This document shows, in pieces, positions 46,444 to 55,090 of a stretch of DNA of 64,000 nt. Positions within the stretch are counted from its first letter, which is position 1, and each line of letters begins with the position of its first letter. The notes under the pieces are model-generated. The model saw nothing but the letters and a program-made list of their open reading frames with translations, searched no databases and was not told where the DNA came from. Source of the DNA: Comamonas sp. GB3 AK4-5 (GTDB lineage: Bacteria > Pseudomonadota > Gammaproteobacteria > Burkholderiales > Burkholderiaceae_C); the NCBI RefSeq assembly GCF_041320665.1, contig NZ_CP166730.1:2976001-3040000 (forward strand), written 5' to 3'. A program made the translations under genes and the position numbers.

Positions 46444-47139
46444 ATGAGCCAAGAGAATCCCAACGTCGTTCAAGGCACCGAGGAACTTCTCCTCAGCCTG
46501 TGCAACTCCGTCACCCGCGTACTGAATGTGGCCACCAACAGCCAGGTGCAGTACTCCGGTGTGGTGCAACGCATCCAGAAGACCTACCTCAAACCCGACA
46601 TCGGCTGCTTTGTGCTGTTCGACGGCGGCTTCTCGGGGCTGGTCATCATCAATCTCTCGGCCGCATCGGCCATGGAGCTCTACCGCAACTACCTGCTGAA
46701 CATGGGCTTGTCGGAAAGCGATCTGGCCACCAGCTACACCTCAGACGAGGTCAGCAATGTGATGGGCGAGCTGATGAACCAGGTGGTGGGCGACTTCACC
46801 GGCAAGGTGCGCCGCGAGCTGCAAACCCACATCACGCAGAACCAGCCCAAGATGCTGGTGCTGAACAAACAGGTGCAGCTCTCCGTGGACGCCAACCTGG
46901 ACAACCCCGAGGCCCGGCGCGTGACCTTCTACACCGCGGCCAACAACATCTTCTATCTGGAGCTGGCCGTGGACCGCACGGAGTTCATCACGCTGCGTGA
47001 CTTCGAGCCGGAAGATGCCCTGGACCCCGACGCCATCATGGCAGCGGCCGGCTCGCCGGCAGCCCCTGCCTCGGCCAGCGCGGCTGCCAGCGACAGCGAC
47101 GCAGAAACCGCTGCCCTGCTCAAGTCCCTGGGCATGTAA
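46444..47139 (+). CDS. DUF3334 family protein
   Basis: A 231-residue cytoplasmic protein with the DUF3334 pattern: ELLLSLCNSVTRVLNVATNS, KPDIGCFVLFDGGFSGLVII, DEVSNVMGELMNQVVGDFTG and QPKMLVLNKQVQLSVDANLD. Function unknown. The SDEVSNVMGELMNQVVG helix resembles the E-x-x-N-x-x-(A/G) phosphatase helix of CheC/CheX chemotaxis proteins, so a role as a CheX-like regulator is possible but unproven. No chemotaxis genes are nearby. The last 35 residues are Ala/Ser-rich. Its terminator stem appears to be split by repeat element copy 2. Confidence 0.82.
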   Translation: MSQENPNVVQGTEELLLSLCNSVTRVLNVATNSQVQYSGVVQRIQKTYLKPDIGCFVLFDGGFSGLVIINLSAASAMELYRNYLLNMGLSESDLATSYTSDEVSNVMGELMNQVVGDFTGKVRRELQTHITQNQPKMLVLNKQVQLSVDANLDNPEARRVTFYTAANNIFYLELAVDRTEFITLRDFEPEDALDPDAIMAAAGSPAAPASASAAASDSDAETAALLKSLGM

Positions 47140-47178
47140 GCCCTGCGCGGGCTGTATGCCCGACGCTCTCTGAATCGA

Positions 47179-48027
47179 AGCGCCTTGTGTAGATGCACCA
47201 AGGTTTTCAGCATGGAAACACCTGATTAGCGACATCCTCAGATGAAGCTCCACTACGAATTGCACTGCTGCGCGGACATGACGTTCTGAGGCCGGGTCTC
47301 GCCCCGGCGGGCGACTTCATTTTCTTGAACGCTCAAGAAAACGGAAGCAAAAGAAACCGCCCCTACTGCCCATGTCCCTGCGCTTCGCTCCGGGCAAGCT
47401 CGGTGCTCAATCCCAAGGCGGTGCCGCAGAACTCGCGGCGCGGCGTGGCCGCTCTGCTCAAACATGCTGCGGCAAGCTTGACCACGAAGCAGCTGTGTCC
47501 TGCGGCACAGCTGCCCGCCCCGGGCTCTGCGCGCCGAGCCATGGGCAAAAGGGGTGGGAGAAAAGCGGATACGGGAACCGAATACCTGCCCTGCGTAGGC
47601 TGCGCTATTGGCGAACCTTATCTCCAAACCCTCGAGACCTGCTGCTTCGTCACACTGCTGGCACTGCGGTTGTTCCCCTTCTATACACGCCTGCGGCGCA
47701 CAGCACACAGGGCTGCATGGCTGCCGTAGGACAGCCATGCTTCGTCAACTGACTTGCCGCGGCTGTTCGAGCGGAGCGCTGTAAGCGCAAAGCGAGTTCT
47801 GCGGCAGGCCCTGGGTGTTGGGTGACGCAGGTTGCCCCGGCGCGACAGCGCTGGGGTCGGGGATAGCAGGGGCGCATTCTTCGCCTACCTTCTTGTGCGA
47901 GCAAGAAGGTAGGTCGCCCGCCGGGGCGAGTCCCGGCTTCGGAACATCACTTCACAACAGTGTCTGAGACAAGTATCTAATCAGGCGTAACCACACTGGA
48001 AATGCCCAGTTTTCTACACAAGGCGCT
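47179..48027 (+). terminator. Intrinsic terminator stem split by repeat element copy 2
   Basis: AGCGCCTTGTGTAGA (47179-47193) and its exact complement TCTACACAAGGCGCT (48013-48027) flank the element; the right arm is followed by TTCTTTTT. Together they would form the terminator of the DUF3334 gene, now with about 820 bases in the loop. Further imperfect pairing (TTTTCAG/CTGGAAA-like) continues toward the element ends. Confidence 0.7.
47221..47985 (-). mobile_element. Palindromic repeat element, copy 2 (765 bp, inverted relative to copy 1)
   Basis: Bounded by CCTGATTAG and CTAATCAGG. Its left end corresponds to the right end of copy 1 and vice versa. One hairpin differs from copies 1 and 3 by three base pairs, all changed on both sides: CCTACCTTCTTG/CAAGAAGGTAGG (47884-47895 and 47902-47913) replaces GCTCCTTTCTTG/CAAGAAAGGAGC. 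The 8 bases outside the two ends (TGGAAACA and CGTAACCA) match only at five positions, so no clear target duplication remains. No transposase gene. Confidence 0.83.
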
Positions 48028-48063
48028 TTCTTTTTGCGAGCGCTGCCAGGGCAGCGCTGCAGC

Positions 48064-49458
48064 TTACAGATTCCCCACCATGTCCTTGGCCACCACCCAC
48101 TGGTCAAACTGCTCGGCCGTCACATGGCCGCTGGCGATGGCGGCCTCGCGCAGGCTCGTGCCCTCCTTGTGCGCCTTCTTGGCGATGAAGGCGGCCTTGT
48201 CGTAGCCGATGTGGGTGTTCAGCGCCGTCACCAGCATCAGCGAGCGGCCCACCAGCTCGGCAATGCGCTCGCGGTTGGGCTCTATGCCCACGGCGCAGTG
48301 GTCGTTGAAGCTCACCATGCCATCGGCCAGCAGGCGCACGCTTTGCAGGAAGTTGTGAGCCACCAGCGGGCGGAATACATTCAGCTCGAAGTTGCCCGAG
48401 GCACCGCCGAAATTGATGGCCACATCGTTGCCAAAGACCTGGGCGGCCAGCATGGTCACGGCCTCGGACTGCGTGGGATTGACCTTGCCCGGCATGATGG
48501 ACGAGCCCGGCTCGTTCTCAGGAATGGACAACTCACCCAGGCCGCTGCGCGGGCCGCTGGCCAGCCAGCGCACATCGTTGGCAATCTTCATCATGCTGGC
48601 GGCCACTGTCTTGAGCGCACCATGGGCGCTGACCAGGGCGTCGCAGCTGCCCAGCGACTCGAACTTGTTGGGCGAGGTCACAAAGGGGTAGCCGGTGAGC
48701 TGGGCCAGCTCGGCCGCCACGCCTTCGGCATAGCCCTTGGGCGCGTTCAGCCCCGTGCCCACGGCCGTGCCACCCAGGGCCAGCTCGTACAGATGCGGCA
48801 GCGCGGCGCGCACATGGCGCTCACCATGGGCCAGTTGGGCCACCCAGCCGGAGATTTCCTGGCCCAGCGTCAGCGGCGTAGCGTCCTGCAAATGGGTGCG
48901 GCCGATCTTGACGATGTCGGCAAAGGCCTCGCTCTTGGCCTGCAGCGTGGCGCGCAGCTTGGCCATGGCCGGCAGCAGTTTTTGCTCGATGGCGGTGACG
49001 GCCGCCACATGCATGGCCGTGGGGTAGACGTCGTTGCTGGACTGGCTTTTGTTCACATCGTCGTTGGGGTGCACCAGGCGCGCCTCGCCGCGCTCACCCC
49101 CGAGGATTTCGCTGGCGCGATTGGCCAGCACCTCGTTGACGTTCATATTCGTCTGCGTGCCCGAGCCGGTCTGCCACACCACCAGCGGGAATTCATCCGG
49201 GTGCTGGTCGGCAATCACCTCGTCGGCGGCGGCATTGATGGCTTTGGACTTCTTCGCGTCCAGCAGGCCCAGGGCGTGGTTGACGCTGGCCGAGGCCTTT
49301 TTCACCCGGGCCAGCGCATGGATGATTTCACGCGGCTGCTGCTCGCCGCTGATGTCGAAGTTCTGCAGCGAACGCTGCGTCTGCGCACCCCACAGCTTGT
49401 CTGCGGGCACGGCGATGGGGCCGAAAGTGTCTTTTTCCTGGCGGGTGGCATGGGTCAT
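48064..49458 (-). CDS. fumC: Fumarate hydratase class II
   Basis: Iron-independent fumarase of 464 aa, fumarate + water to malate, homotetrameric and cytoplasmic. It contains the superfamily signature [11 protein letters not shown] with the flexible catalytic Ser loop, [26 protein letters not shown] and [10 protein letters not shown] (catalytic His). AGGAGCTTTTTTGC precedes ATG at 49458. It lies opposite to, and 1.5 kb from, the class I fumarase gene. Class II enzymes are oxygen-stable and usually take over when iron is short or superoxide high. Confidence 0.97.
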   Translation of the reverse strand: MTHATRQEKDTFGPIAVPADKLWGAQTQRSLQNFDISGEQQPREIIHALARVKKASASVNHALGLLDAKKSKAINAAADEVIADQHPDEFPLVVWQTGSGTQTNMNVNEVLANRASEILGGERGEARLVHPNDDVNKSQSSNDVYPTAMHVAAVTAIEQKLLPAMAKLRATLQAKSEAFADIVKIGRTHLQDATPLTLGQEISGWVAQLAHGERHVRAALPHLYELALGGTAVGTGLNAPKGYAEGVAAELAQLTGYPFVTSPNKFESLGSCDALVSAHGALKTVAASMMKIANDVRWLASGPRSGLGELSIPENEPGSSIMPGKVNPTQSEAVTMLAAQVFGNDVAINFGGASGNFELNVFRPLVAHNFLQSVRLLADGMVSFNDHCAVGIEPNRERIAELVGRSLMLVTALNTHIGYDKAAFIAKKAHKEGTSLREAAIASGHVTAEQFDQWVVAKDMVGNL

Positions 49459-49772
49459 GCAAAAAAGCTCCTGGTGCATTCAGCACCGCAAAAGGTTCAC
49501 AACATGCTGCAGTCGTGGGTGGGTCCTAGCACTTGTTTGCCTGCCTGAACTGCAGCGGCCATTGTCGCCAAAGCTGCAGGGCCTGCAGCCGATACGGCCA
49601 ACCCCACCACCGGCCAGCGGGTTTCCTCGCCTCAAAAAAAGAGCACCTCACGCGCATGGCTGCAGCGTGAAGTGCCGAAACACCTGGGCAGATGACCCCC
49701 GTCATCCGCAAATCCTTCTTGGCGCTGCGACCGCAGTCGGGCTGCGGTTCGGCGCGTCGCTGCGGCCTCCCT

Positions 49773-50549
49773 TCAGCCAGGCACCCCAAAAAAGCGTTGG
49801 CTGCGCTGCAGCACCGCGGCGCGTTCGCTGTCCACCATGACCATGTGGTAGCTGTTGCTCAGTGGCAGCACCTCGACCGTGCCGGCCAGATGGCGGCGCA
49901 GATAGCGGGCCGAGCGCATGCTGGTAATTTCATCCTCGCGCGCATGCACCACCAGGGTCTGGCAGCGAATCTCTCCCAGTCTTGCCACCAGGTGGCGGCG
50001 CAGGCGATCGACCTCGCGCACACAGGCCAGCGGGATATAGGCGTAGTGAAACTTTTCCTCGCGCTCAAAGCGCTGCTGTATGGCCCGGCGAATGCGCGGG
50101 TTCTTGATGCCATAGGGCTCGCATTCCGGCACCCGCATGCGGCGCGCCAGGGCCGGCAGCCAATACACCAGATGCCGCAGCCAGGCCTTTTTGGGAATGC
50201 TCCAGCCATCCAGAAACAAGGGCGGCGCATACAGGGCCAGCTTGCCCTCGTGCTGCTCCTGTCTTGCCACCTCCAGGGCCACCAGCGCACCCAGGCACAC
50301 GCCGGCCAGGTGCACCTGGCCATGCGCGGCCTGCAGCCCCCGGTACTCGGCACGCATGGCGCCCACCCAGTCCTGCCATTGGCAGCGCAGCAAATCCTGG
50401 GGGCTTATGCCATGGCCGGGCAGCAGCGGGCTGCGGGCGTGGACCTGGCCGGCCTGCAGCATCTTGCCCAGAGCCCCCAGGTCGTATTCGGTTCCGCCCA
50501 GACCATGGATCAGCAAGGCCGCAGCCTGCGGTTTTTTCTCTTCGTTCAC
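49773..50549 (-). CDS. Alpha/beta hydrolase with a cysteine nucleophile elbow
   Basis: Carboxylesterase/monoacylglycerol-lipase-like hydrolase of 258 aa. LLIHGLGGTEYDLGALG (about residues 12-28) gives the oxyanion-hole HG motif and LLPGHG follows. The elbow reads GVCLGA, with Cys where Ser is usual (G-x-S-x-G). The acid is in HAREDEITS and the histidine in SNSYHMVMVDSE, both in normal positions. The start is GTG at 50549 because AGGAGGTG lies seven bases before it; upstream ATGs lack a ribosome site. A thiol-dependent esterase or a dienelactone-hydrolase-like mechanism is possible. Substrate unknown. Confidence 0.85.
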   Translation of the reverse strand: MNEEKKPQAAALLIHGLGGTEYDLGALGKMLQAGQVHARSPLLPGHGISPQDLLRCQWQDWVGAMRAEYRGLQAAHGQVHLAGVCLGALVALEVARQEQHEGKLALYAPPLFLDGWSIPKKAWLRHLVYWLPALARRMRVPECEPYGIKNPRIRRAIQQRFEREEKFHYAYIPLACVREVDRLRRHLVARLGEIRCQTLVVHAREDEITSMRSARYLRRHLAGTVEVLPLSNSYHMVMVDSERAAVLQRSQRFFGVPG

Positions 50550-51022
50550 GCTTTCACCTCCTGCCGGCATGCAGCAGATCTCACCCACGCGACAGCGCAA
50601 TATGCGTTGTGTCATGGCGCGGCATGGTTGCGAATCTGGCTGAACCGCCTCTGAACAGCTGCTGCAGTGCCGGCAGGCACAGGCCAGCCACCGCACCACG
50701 GCACGGCCCAGGCATGGCACACACCAAGGCAAACCACGGCATGCAGCGCTTTCTCACGGCTTTGCGCGTCAACCACGGGCTTTTCGGGCAGCGCTACAAC
50801 CCTGCGACACCACATTACGGTTTGGCAAGCACGGCATCAACAGCCTGCCCATGCCGCGGCACAGAGCCAGGGCCTGCCAAGCCCTGCGGATCCAAGTCCT
50901 GTGCACCCAAGTCCTATATAAGACTTGTAGGTTTTAGCGTACAAGCACAGGCGCTTGCGCCGATAATCCCGGGGTGACCCGCGGGCAGCTGCGGCCGCAT
51001 ACAACAACCGAGAAGCTTCACG
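50550..51022. other. Divergent intergenic region upstream of fumA
   Basis: About 470 bases between the hydrolase start and fumA. No gene is credible. The notable feature is the palindrome at 50909-50926. The rest shows only weak promoter-like matches. Confidence 0.5.
50909..50926 (+). promoter_or_regulatory. Palindrome AAGTCCTATATAAGACTT upstream of fumA
   Basis: An 18-bp near-perfect palindrome (one mismatched pair) about 97 bases before the fumA start. Another AAGTCCT lies 15 bases upstream. The AT-rich centre with AAGTC/GACTT arms resembles GntR-family operators; similar TCTTATATAAGA-type sites occur, as I recall, before TCA-cycle genes in Burkholderiales. Regulation of fumA by such a repressor is inference. 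Confidence 0.55.
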
Positions 51023-52576
51023 ATGACGACATCCATCCGCCAGCAGGACCTGATCGATTCGATCGCCGGCGCCCTGCAGTACATCAGCTACTACCACACG
51101 CCCGACTTCATCCAGCACCTCGCCCGTGCCTACGAGCGCGAGCAAAGCCCTGCGGCCAAGGATGCGATGGCGCAAATCCTGACCAACTCCAAGATGAGCG
51201 CCACCGGCCAGCGCCCCATCTGCCAGGACACCGGCATCGTCAACGTGTTCCTGAAGGTGGGCATGGACATCAAGTGGGAAGGCTTCACCATGGGCCTGGA
51301 AGACGCCATCAACGAAGGCGTGCGCCGTGGCTACAACCACCCCGACAACACGCTGCGCGCGTCTGTGGTGGCCGACCCCCAGTTCAAGCGCAAGAACACC
51401 AAGGACAACACCCCAGCCGTGATCAATGTGCAGATCGTGCCCGGCAACAAGGTGGATGTGACCGTGGCCGCCAAGGGCGGCGGCTCGGAAAACAAGTCCA
51501 AGATGATCATGATGAACCCCAGCGACAACCTGGTCGACTGGGTGCTCAAGACCGTGCCCACCATGGGCGCGGGCTGGTGCCCGCCCGGCATGCTGGGCAT
51601 TGGCATTGGCGGCACGGCCGAAAAGGCGGTGCTGCTGGCCAAGGAAAGCCTGATGGAAGACCTGAACATGTACGAGCTGCAGCAAAAAGCTGCCAGCGGT
51701 GCAGAGCTCGATGACGTGGAAAAACTGCGCCTGGAGCTGTTCGAGAAGATCAACGCCCTGGGCATTGGCGCCCAAGGCCTGGGCGGCCTGACCACGGTGC
51801 TGGACGTCAAGATCAATATGTACCCCACGCACGCGGCCTCCAAGCCCGTGGCCATGATCCCCAACTGCGCGGCCACCCGCCACGCCCACTTCGTCATGGA
51901 CGGCTCCGGCCCGGTGTACCTGGATCCGCCTTCCCTGGATGTCTGGCCCAAGATCGACTGGGCGCCCGACTACAACAAGTCCAAGAAGGTTGACCTCAAC
52001 AATCTGACCAAGGAAGAAGTGGCCAGCTGGAAGCCCGGCGACACCTTGCTCCTGAACGGCAAGATGCTCACCGGCCGCGATGCCGCCCACAAGCGCATCC
52101 AGGACATGCTGGCCAAGGGCGAAAAGCTGCCCGTGGACTTCACCAACCGCGTGATCTACTACGTGGGCCCCGTGGACCCCGTGCGTGACGAGGCCGTCGG
52201 CCCCGCAGGCCCCACCACCGCCACCCGCATGGACAAGTTCACCGACATGATGCTGTCCCAGACCGGCCTGATCGCCATGATCGGCAAGTCCGAGCGCGGC
52301 CCGGTGGCCATCGAAGCCATCAAAAACCACAAGTCGGCCTATCTGATGGCCGTGGGTGGTGCTGCCTACCTGGTCTCCAAGGCCATCAAGCACGCCAAGG
52401 TGGTGGGCTTTGAAGACCTGGGCATGGAAGCCATCTATGAGTTCGACGTGGTCGACATGCCCGTCACCGTGGCCGTGGATGCCGGCGGCACCAGCGCCCA
52501 TATCACCGGGCCCGCAGTCTGGAAGGAAAAGATTGCCACCGGTGAATTCAAAGGCATTGGCGTGGCCGCAGCCTAA
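51023..52576 (+). CDS. fumA: Fumarate hydratase class I (iron-sulfur)
   Basis: Oxygen-sensitive 4Fe-4S fumarase, 517 aa, N- and C-terminal domains fused in one chain as in E. coli FumA/FumB. Cluster-binding segments include RPICQDTGIVN and IPNCAATRHAHF, with GWCPPGMLGIGIGG between them. The C-terminal domain has GKSERGPVAIEAIK and TVAVDAGGTSAH. It catalyses the same reaction as FumC but more efficiently when iron is plentiful. The ATG is preceded by a weak GAGAAGC stretch. A palindromic operator candidate lies upstream and a strong terminator downstream. Confidence 0.96.
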   Translation: MTTSIRQQDLIDSIAGALQYISYYHTPDFIQHLARAYEREQSPAAKDAMAQILTNSKMSATGQRPICQDTGIVNVFLKVGMDIKWEGFTMGLEDAINEGVRRGYNHPDNTLRASVVADPQFKRKNTKDNTPAVINVQIVPGNKVDVTVAAKGGGSENKSKMIMMNPSDNLVDWVLKTVPTMGAGWCPPGMLGIGIGGTAEKAVLLAKESLMEDLNMYELQQKAASGAELDDVEKLRLELFEKINALGIGAQGLGGLTTVLDVKINMYPTHAASKPVAMIPNCAATRHAHFVMDGSGPVYLDPPSLDVWPKIDWAPDYNKSKKVDLNNLTKEEVASWKPGDTLLLNGKMLTGRDAAHKRIQDMLAKGEKLPVDFTNRVIYYVGPVDPVRDEAVGPAGPTTATRMDKFTDMMLSQTGLIAMIGKSERGPVAIEAIKNHKSAYLMAVGGAAYLVSKAIKHAKVVGFEDLGMEAIYEFDVVDMPVTVAVDAGGTSAHITGPAVWKEKIATGEFKGIGVAAA

Positions 52577-52598
52577 AGCCATGGCATAGCCCTTGCGC

Positions 52599-52625
52599 AA
52601 AACCGCCCTCGGGCGGTTTTGTTTT
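52599..52625 (+). terminator. Rho-independent terminator after fumA
   Basis: AAAACCGCCC pairs with GGGCGGTTTT around TC and runs into GTTTT. It lies 22 bases after the fumA stop. Confidence 0.93.
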
Positions 52626-52737
52626 GTGCACAGCATTGCCCTCTGCCTGGCAGCAGCACCGGCCAGCCTATCCGGCCCACGATAATGCCGCGATCAGCAC
52701 CGAGCCCGTTCGGCTGCACTGCCCAGAGAGACCTCGC

Positions 52738-53253
52738 ATGACACACACGGAAATCGCCGAGATGCAACGCATCTTCACCAGCCGCCTGGACACGCTAGCC
52801 CATATCCTGGATGTGGCAGAAAAACAGCTGACGGACATGGATGCCGCACTGCAAGAGCGCCTGGCGCCCGATATGTTTCCGCTGGGCACGCAAATCGCCT
52901 TCGCCTGCAATCAGCCACTGGGCTTTGCGCAGTGGTGCCAGGGCCTGCCCATCCAGAATCTGAACCCCGATGTGCCCTCTCTGGCCCTGGCTCGCGCCCA
53001 TATCCGCGACACCAAGGCCATGCTCGCCGACATCCAGGTGGACGACAGCCAACTGGACAAGATCAAGCGCACGGGCCTGGGTCCAGGCATGTACTGCGAG
53101 ACCTCGGGCCGCTTCTACGTGAGCGACTACCTGATCCCGAATTTCTACTTTCACATCGCCACCACCTACGCCATCTTGCGTAAGCTCGGCGTGCCGCTGG
53201 GCAAGGCCGACTTCATGGCCTTTTTGCTGCCCCATGTGCAGCGCGAGGCATGA
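52738..53253 (+). CDS. DUF1993 family protein
   Basis: A 171-residue soluble helical protein of the DUF1993 family (related to the DinB-like four-helix fold). Typical blocks are RLDTLAHILDVAEKQL at the start, LAPDMFPLGTQIAFACNQ (residues 42-59) and LGVPLGKADFMAFL near the end, with an SDYLIPNFYFHIATTYAILR helix. Some relatives are small-molecule-dependent stress proteins but no activity is established. CAGAGAGACC precedes the ATG at 52738. The small gene at 53307 follows on the same strand. Confidence 0.83.
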   Translation: MTHTEIAEMQRIFTSRLDTLAHILDVAEKQLTDMDAALQERLAPDMFPLGTQIAFACNQPLGFAQWCQGLPIQNLNPDVPSLALARAHIRDTKAMLADIQVDDSQLDKIKRTGLGPGMYCETSGRFYVSDYLIPNFYFHIATTYAILRKLGVPLGKADFMAFLLPHVQREA

Positions 53254-53306
53254 GCGCCGCGGCGCACGCAGCCATGCGCTGCCGGCCCTGAGGTAGAAGC
53301 ATCTCC

Positions 53307-53702
53307 ATGCACCCCAAAGCCCTGGCCCTGGTGCGCCAACGCGCACTTGCGCCCTTGATGAATCAGACCAAATGGACCGAGCTGACCCAGGCCCTGGACC
53401 AAGTGGGTGACAACGGCCCCCGGGTCTCCATCAAGTACATAGACCGCGAGACGGTGGATGGCCCCAGCCATATCCACTGGCAGGAGTTTCTCCTGCAAGG
53501 CAGCGAATGGTGTGAGTGGATGGACATCCACAGCTGCGAGCCGGTGCACCGCGGCCAACTGCTCCCACCCGGCGAGCGGGACCACTGCCAGGAAATCCTG
53601 CAGACCCTGAAACAGGTGGGCGTGCCCTTCAGCCTGCAAGCAAAGGGGTTCAGAGTCTGGGCCTATGTGGATGGCGGGCAGCCGCCAGAGCTGGTGCGCT
53701 GA
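53307..53702 (+). CDS. Hypothetical protein, possibly DUF6678-like
   Basis: A 131-residue soluble protein I do not recognise with certainty. The segment LMNQTKWTELTQAL (residues 17-30) recalls the NNTKW-E-- pattern of DUF6678 proteins. It is acidic, with a Trp-rich middle (WQEFLLQGSEWCEWMD) and ends GQPPELVR. GAGGTAGAAGC lies about ten bases before the ATG. It follows the DUF1993 gene by 53 bases and may be co-transcribed. A MITE lies 70 bases after the stop. Confidence 0.65.
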   Translation: MHPKALALVRQRALAPLMNQTKWTELTQALDQVGDNGPRVSIKYIDRETVDGPSHIHWQEFLLQGSEWCEWMDIHSCEPVHRGQLLPPGERDHCQEILQTLKQVGVPFSLQAKGFRVWAYVDGGQPPELVR

Positions 53703-53772
53703 GCACCGATGCGCACGGTGTCTGCGTGCATTTATGAACAAAGAGCCTTCTAACGCTTATCCAGTCTTCTTA

Positions 53773-54038
53773 GAGCGTGTTCACGATCTCCTCGCGGCGC
53801 GCCAGTGTCTTTGCGGGATGGGATACAAGGCGCGACACCGCAGCAATAGCCGTGCTATTGCGAGGATTCGCAACGACGTAGACCGCCCGCAAAGGCACTG
53901 GCCCTTCGGGTTGAAGCGAAATCGGGCGATTTCTTCGCGCTGGAGCTTGCTTGCACCTCGGTGCAAGCTGCGCCCCATCGGCTCGAACTCCTCCCGATTG
54001 CGCTCCAACGCGCCTGCGTAGAGATCGTGAACACGCTC
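53773..54038 (+). mobile_element. MITE copy A (266 bp, 18-bp inverted ends, TTA duplications)
   Basis: Ends GAGCGTGTTCACGATCTC and GAGATCGTGAACACGCTC are perfect 18-bp inverted repeats. TTA is present on both outer sides (53770-53772 and 54039-54041) and the target reads C-TTA-G, the CTNAG preference of the IS5-family IS427 group. The interior is about 230 bases and encodes no transposase. The same element occurs inverted at 62832-63096 with roughly 90 percent identity by eye. Confidence 0.85.
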
Positions 54039-54106
54039 TTAGGCAGCTCTCTTTTTCAAAGCACCCCTTTCCATCAGGCCTCCCGGACTGCCTGGCATGC
54101 AAAGCA

Positions 54107-54871
54107 TCAAATGCTCATGCCACCATCGGCCATGAACACCGCACCGGTGCAAAAGCTGCTGGCATCGCTGGCCAAGAACAGCATCAGCTCGGCGATTTCT
54201 TCGGCCCGGCCATGGCGCCCAAGGGCGATGGCGCCATCGAGCATGCGACCTGCGTCGTGCCCCAGCACGCGGCTCAGGCGCTGCTCTATATCTTGCTGGA
54301 ACGCGTTGTCTATGGGCCCAGGCGCCAGGGCGTTGACCCGTATGCCACGCGCTGCAGCCTCCTTGGCAGCCACGCGCATCAGGCCTATCAGCCCATGCTT
54401 TGAGGCCGCATAGGCGCAGATGCCGGGATCGGCCGTGACCCCCACCACGCTGGACACCACAATGACGCTGCCGCCCTGGCCCATGCGGGGCAGGCCGTGC
54501 TTGCAGGCCAGAAAACTGCCCAGCACATTGACGCGCATGACGCGCTCGAACTGGGCCGTGTCATACGCCGTGATGGGGACGATGTCACCGTTGATGCCAG
54601 CATTGCAGACCAGCACATCCAGCCGCCCCCAGCGGCCCAGGGCCGCCTCCACATAGGCCCGGGTTTGCACCTCATCGGCCACATCGGCCGCGTGCGTGGC
54701 CACATGCGCTGCGAACGTGCCGAGCTGCGCCTGGGCAGCCTGCAGCAAGGCCGGACTCTGGTCCACCAGCAACACCCGCGCCCCATGGGCCAACAGCTTG
54801 CGCGCCCCCGCCACCCCCAGGCTGCCGCCCCCACCGGTGATGATGCATACCTTGTCCTGCAACACAGTCAT
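54107..54871 (-). CDS. SDR-family oxidoreductase
   Basis: Short-chain dehydrogenase of 254 aa. The cofactor motif is TGGGGSLG (residues 12-19), NAG at about 89-91, catalytic Ser in VVSSVVG and YAASK (Tyr/Lys). Asp37 (LLVDQS) at the end of the second strand suggests NAD preference. It ends with the usual FMADGGMSI. It lies downstream of the acetamidase gene, 220 bases away on the same strand, and is probably the last gene of the catabolic cluster. The substrate is likely an alcohol or hydroxy-ketone of that pathway; inference only. Confidence 0.85.
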   Translation of the reverse strand: MTVLQDKVCIITGGGGSLGVAGARKLLAHGARVLLVDQSPALLQAAQAQLGTFAAHVATHAADVADEVQTRAYVEAALGRWGRLDVLVCNAGINGDIVPITAYDTAQFERVMRVNVLGSFLACKHGLPRMGQGGSVIVVSSVVGVTADPGICAYAASKHGLIGLMRVAAKEAAARGIRVNALAPGPIDNAFQQDIEQRLSRVLGHDAGRMLDGAIALGRHGRAEEIAELMLFLASDASSFCTGAVFMADGGMSI

Positions 54872-54987
54872 ATTGCTTCTCCATCACGCTGCTCTCCAGC
54901 ACATGCATCCCACGCACTGCGCCCTGCCAGCCGCATCCCCGACACCAGTCCTCCGCCGCACAAAACTGGCACAGCCTATAGGCCAGA

Positions 54988-55090
54988 GACACCGTGCAAG
55001 GGCTGCCCCGCAGCGCTGGTGTCGTCCCCCCTGCCCGCATCGCTCTGCGATGCGAAAGCGGGGGGAAGGCGCAAAGCGCCTCAGGGGGGG
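54988..55090 (-). repeat. Dispersed 3'-abutting repeat, copy 5 (with hairpin extension)
   Basis: Directly after the acetamidase stop on the minus strand: CCCCCCCTGAGGCGCTTTGC, GCCTTCCCCCC, an inserted GCATCGC..GCGATGC hairpin, GGGGGGACGACACCAGCGC, then GGGGCAGCCCTTGCACGG. The extension replaces the short loop of copy 4 with a longer stem, again preserving pairing. Confidence 0.8.

Noticed and set aside
50837..52636. 599-codon minus-strand open frame antisense to fumA
   Set aside because: Gly/His/Val-rich shadow of the class I fumarase gene.
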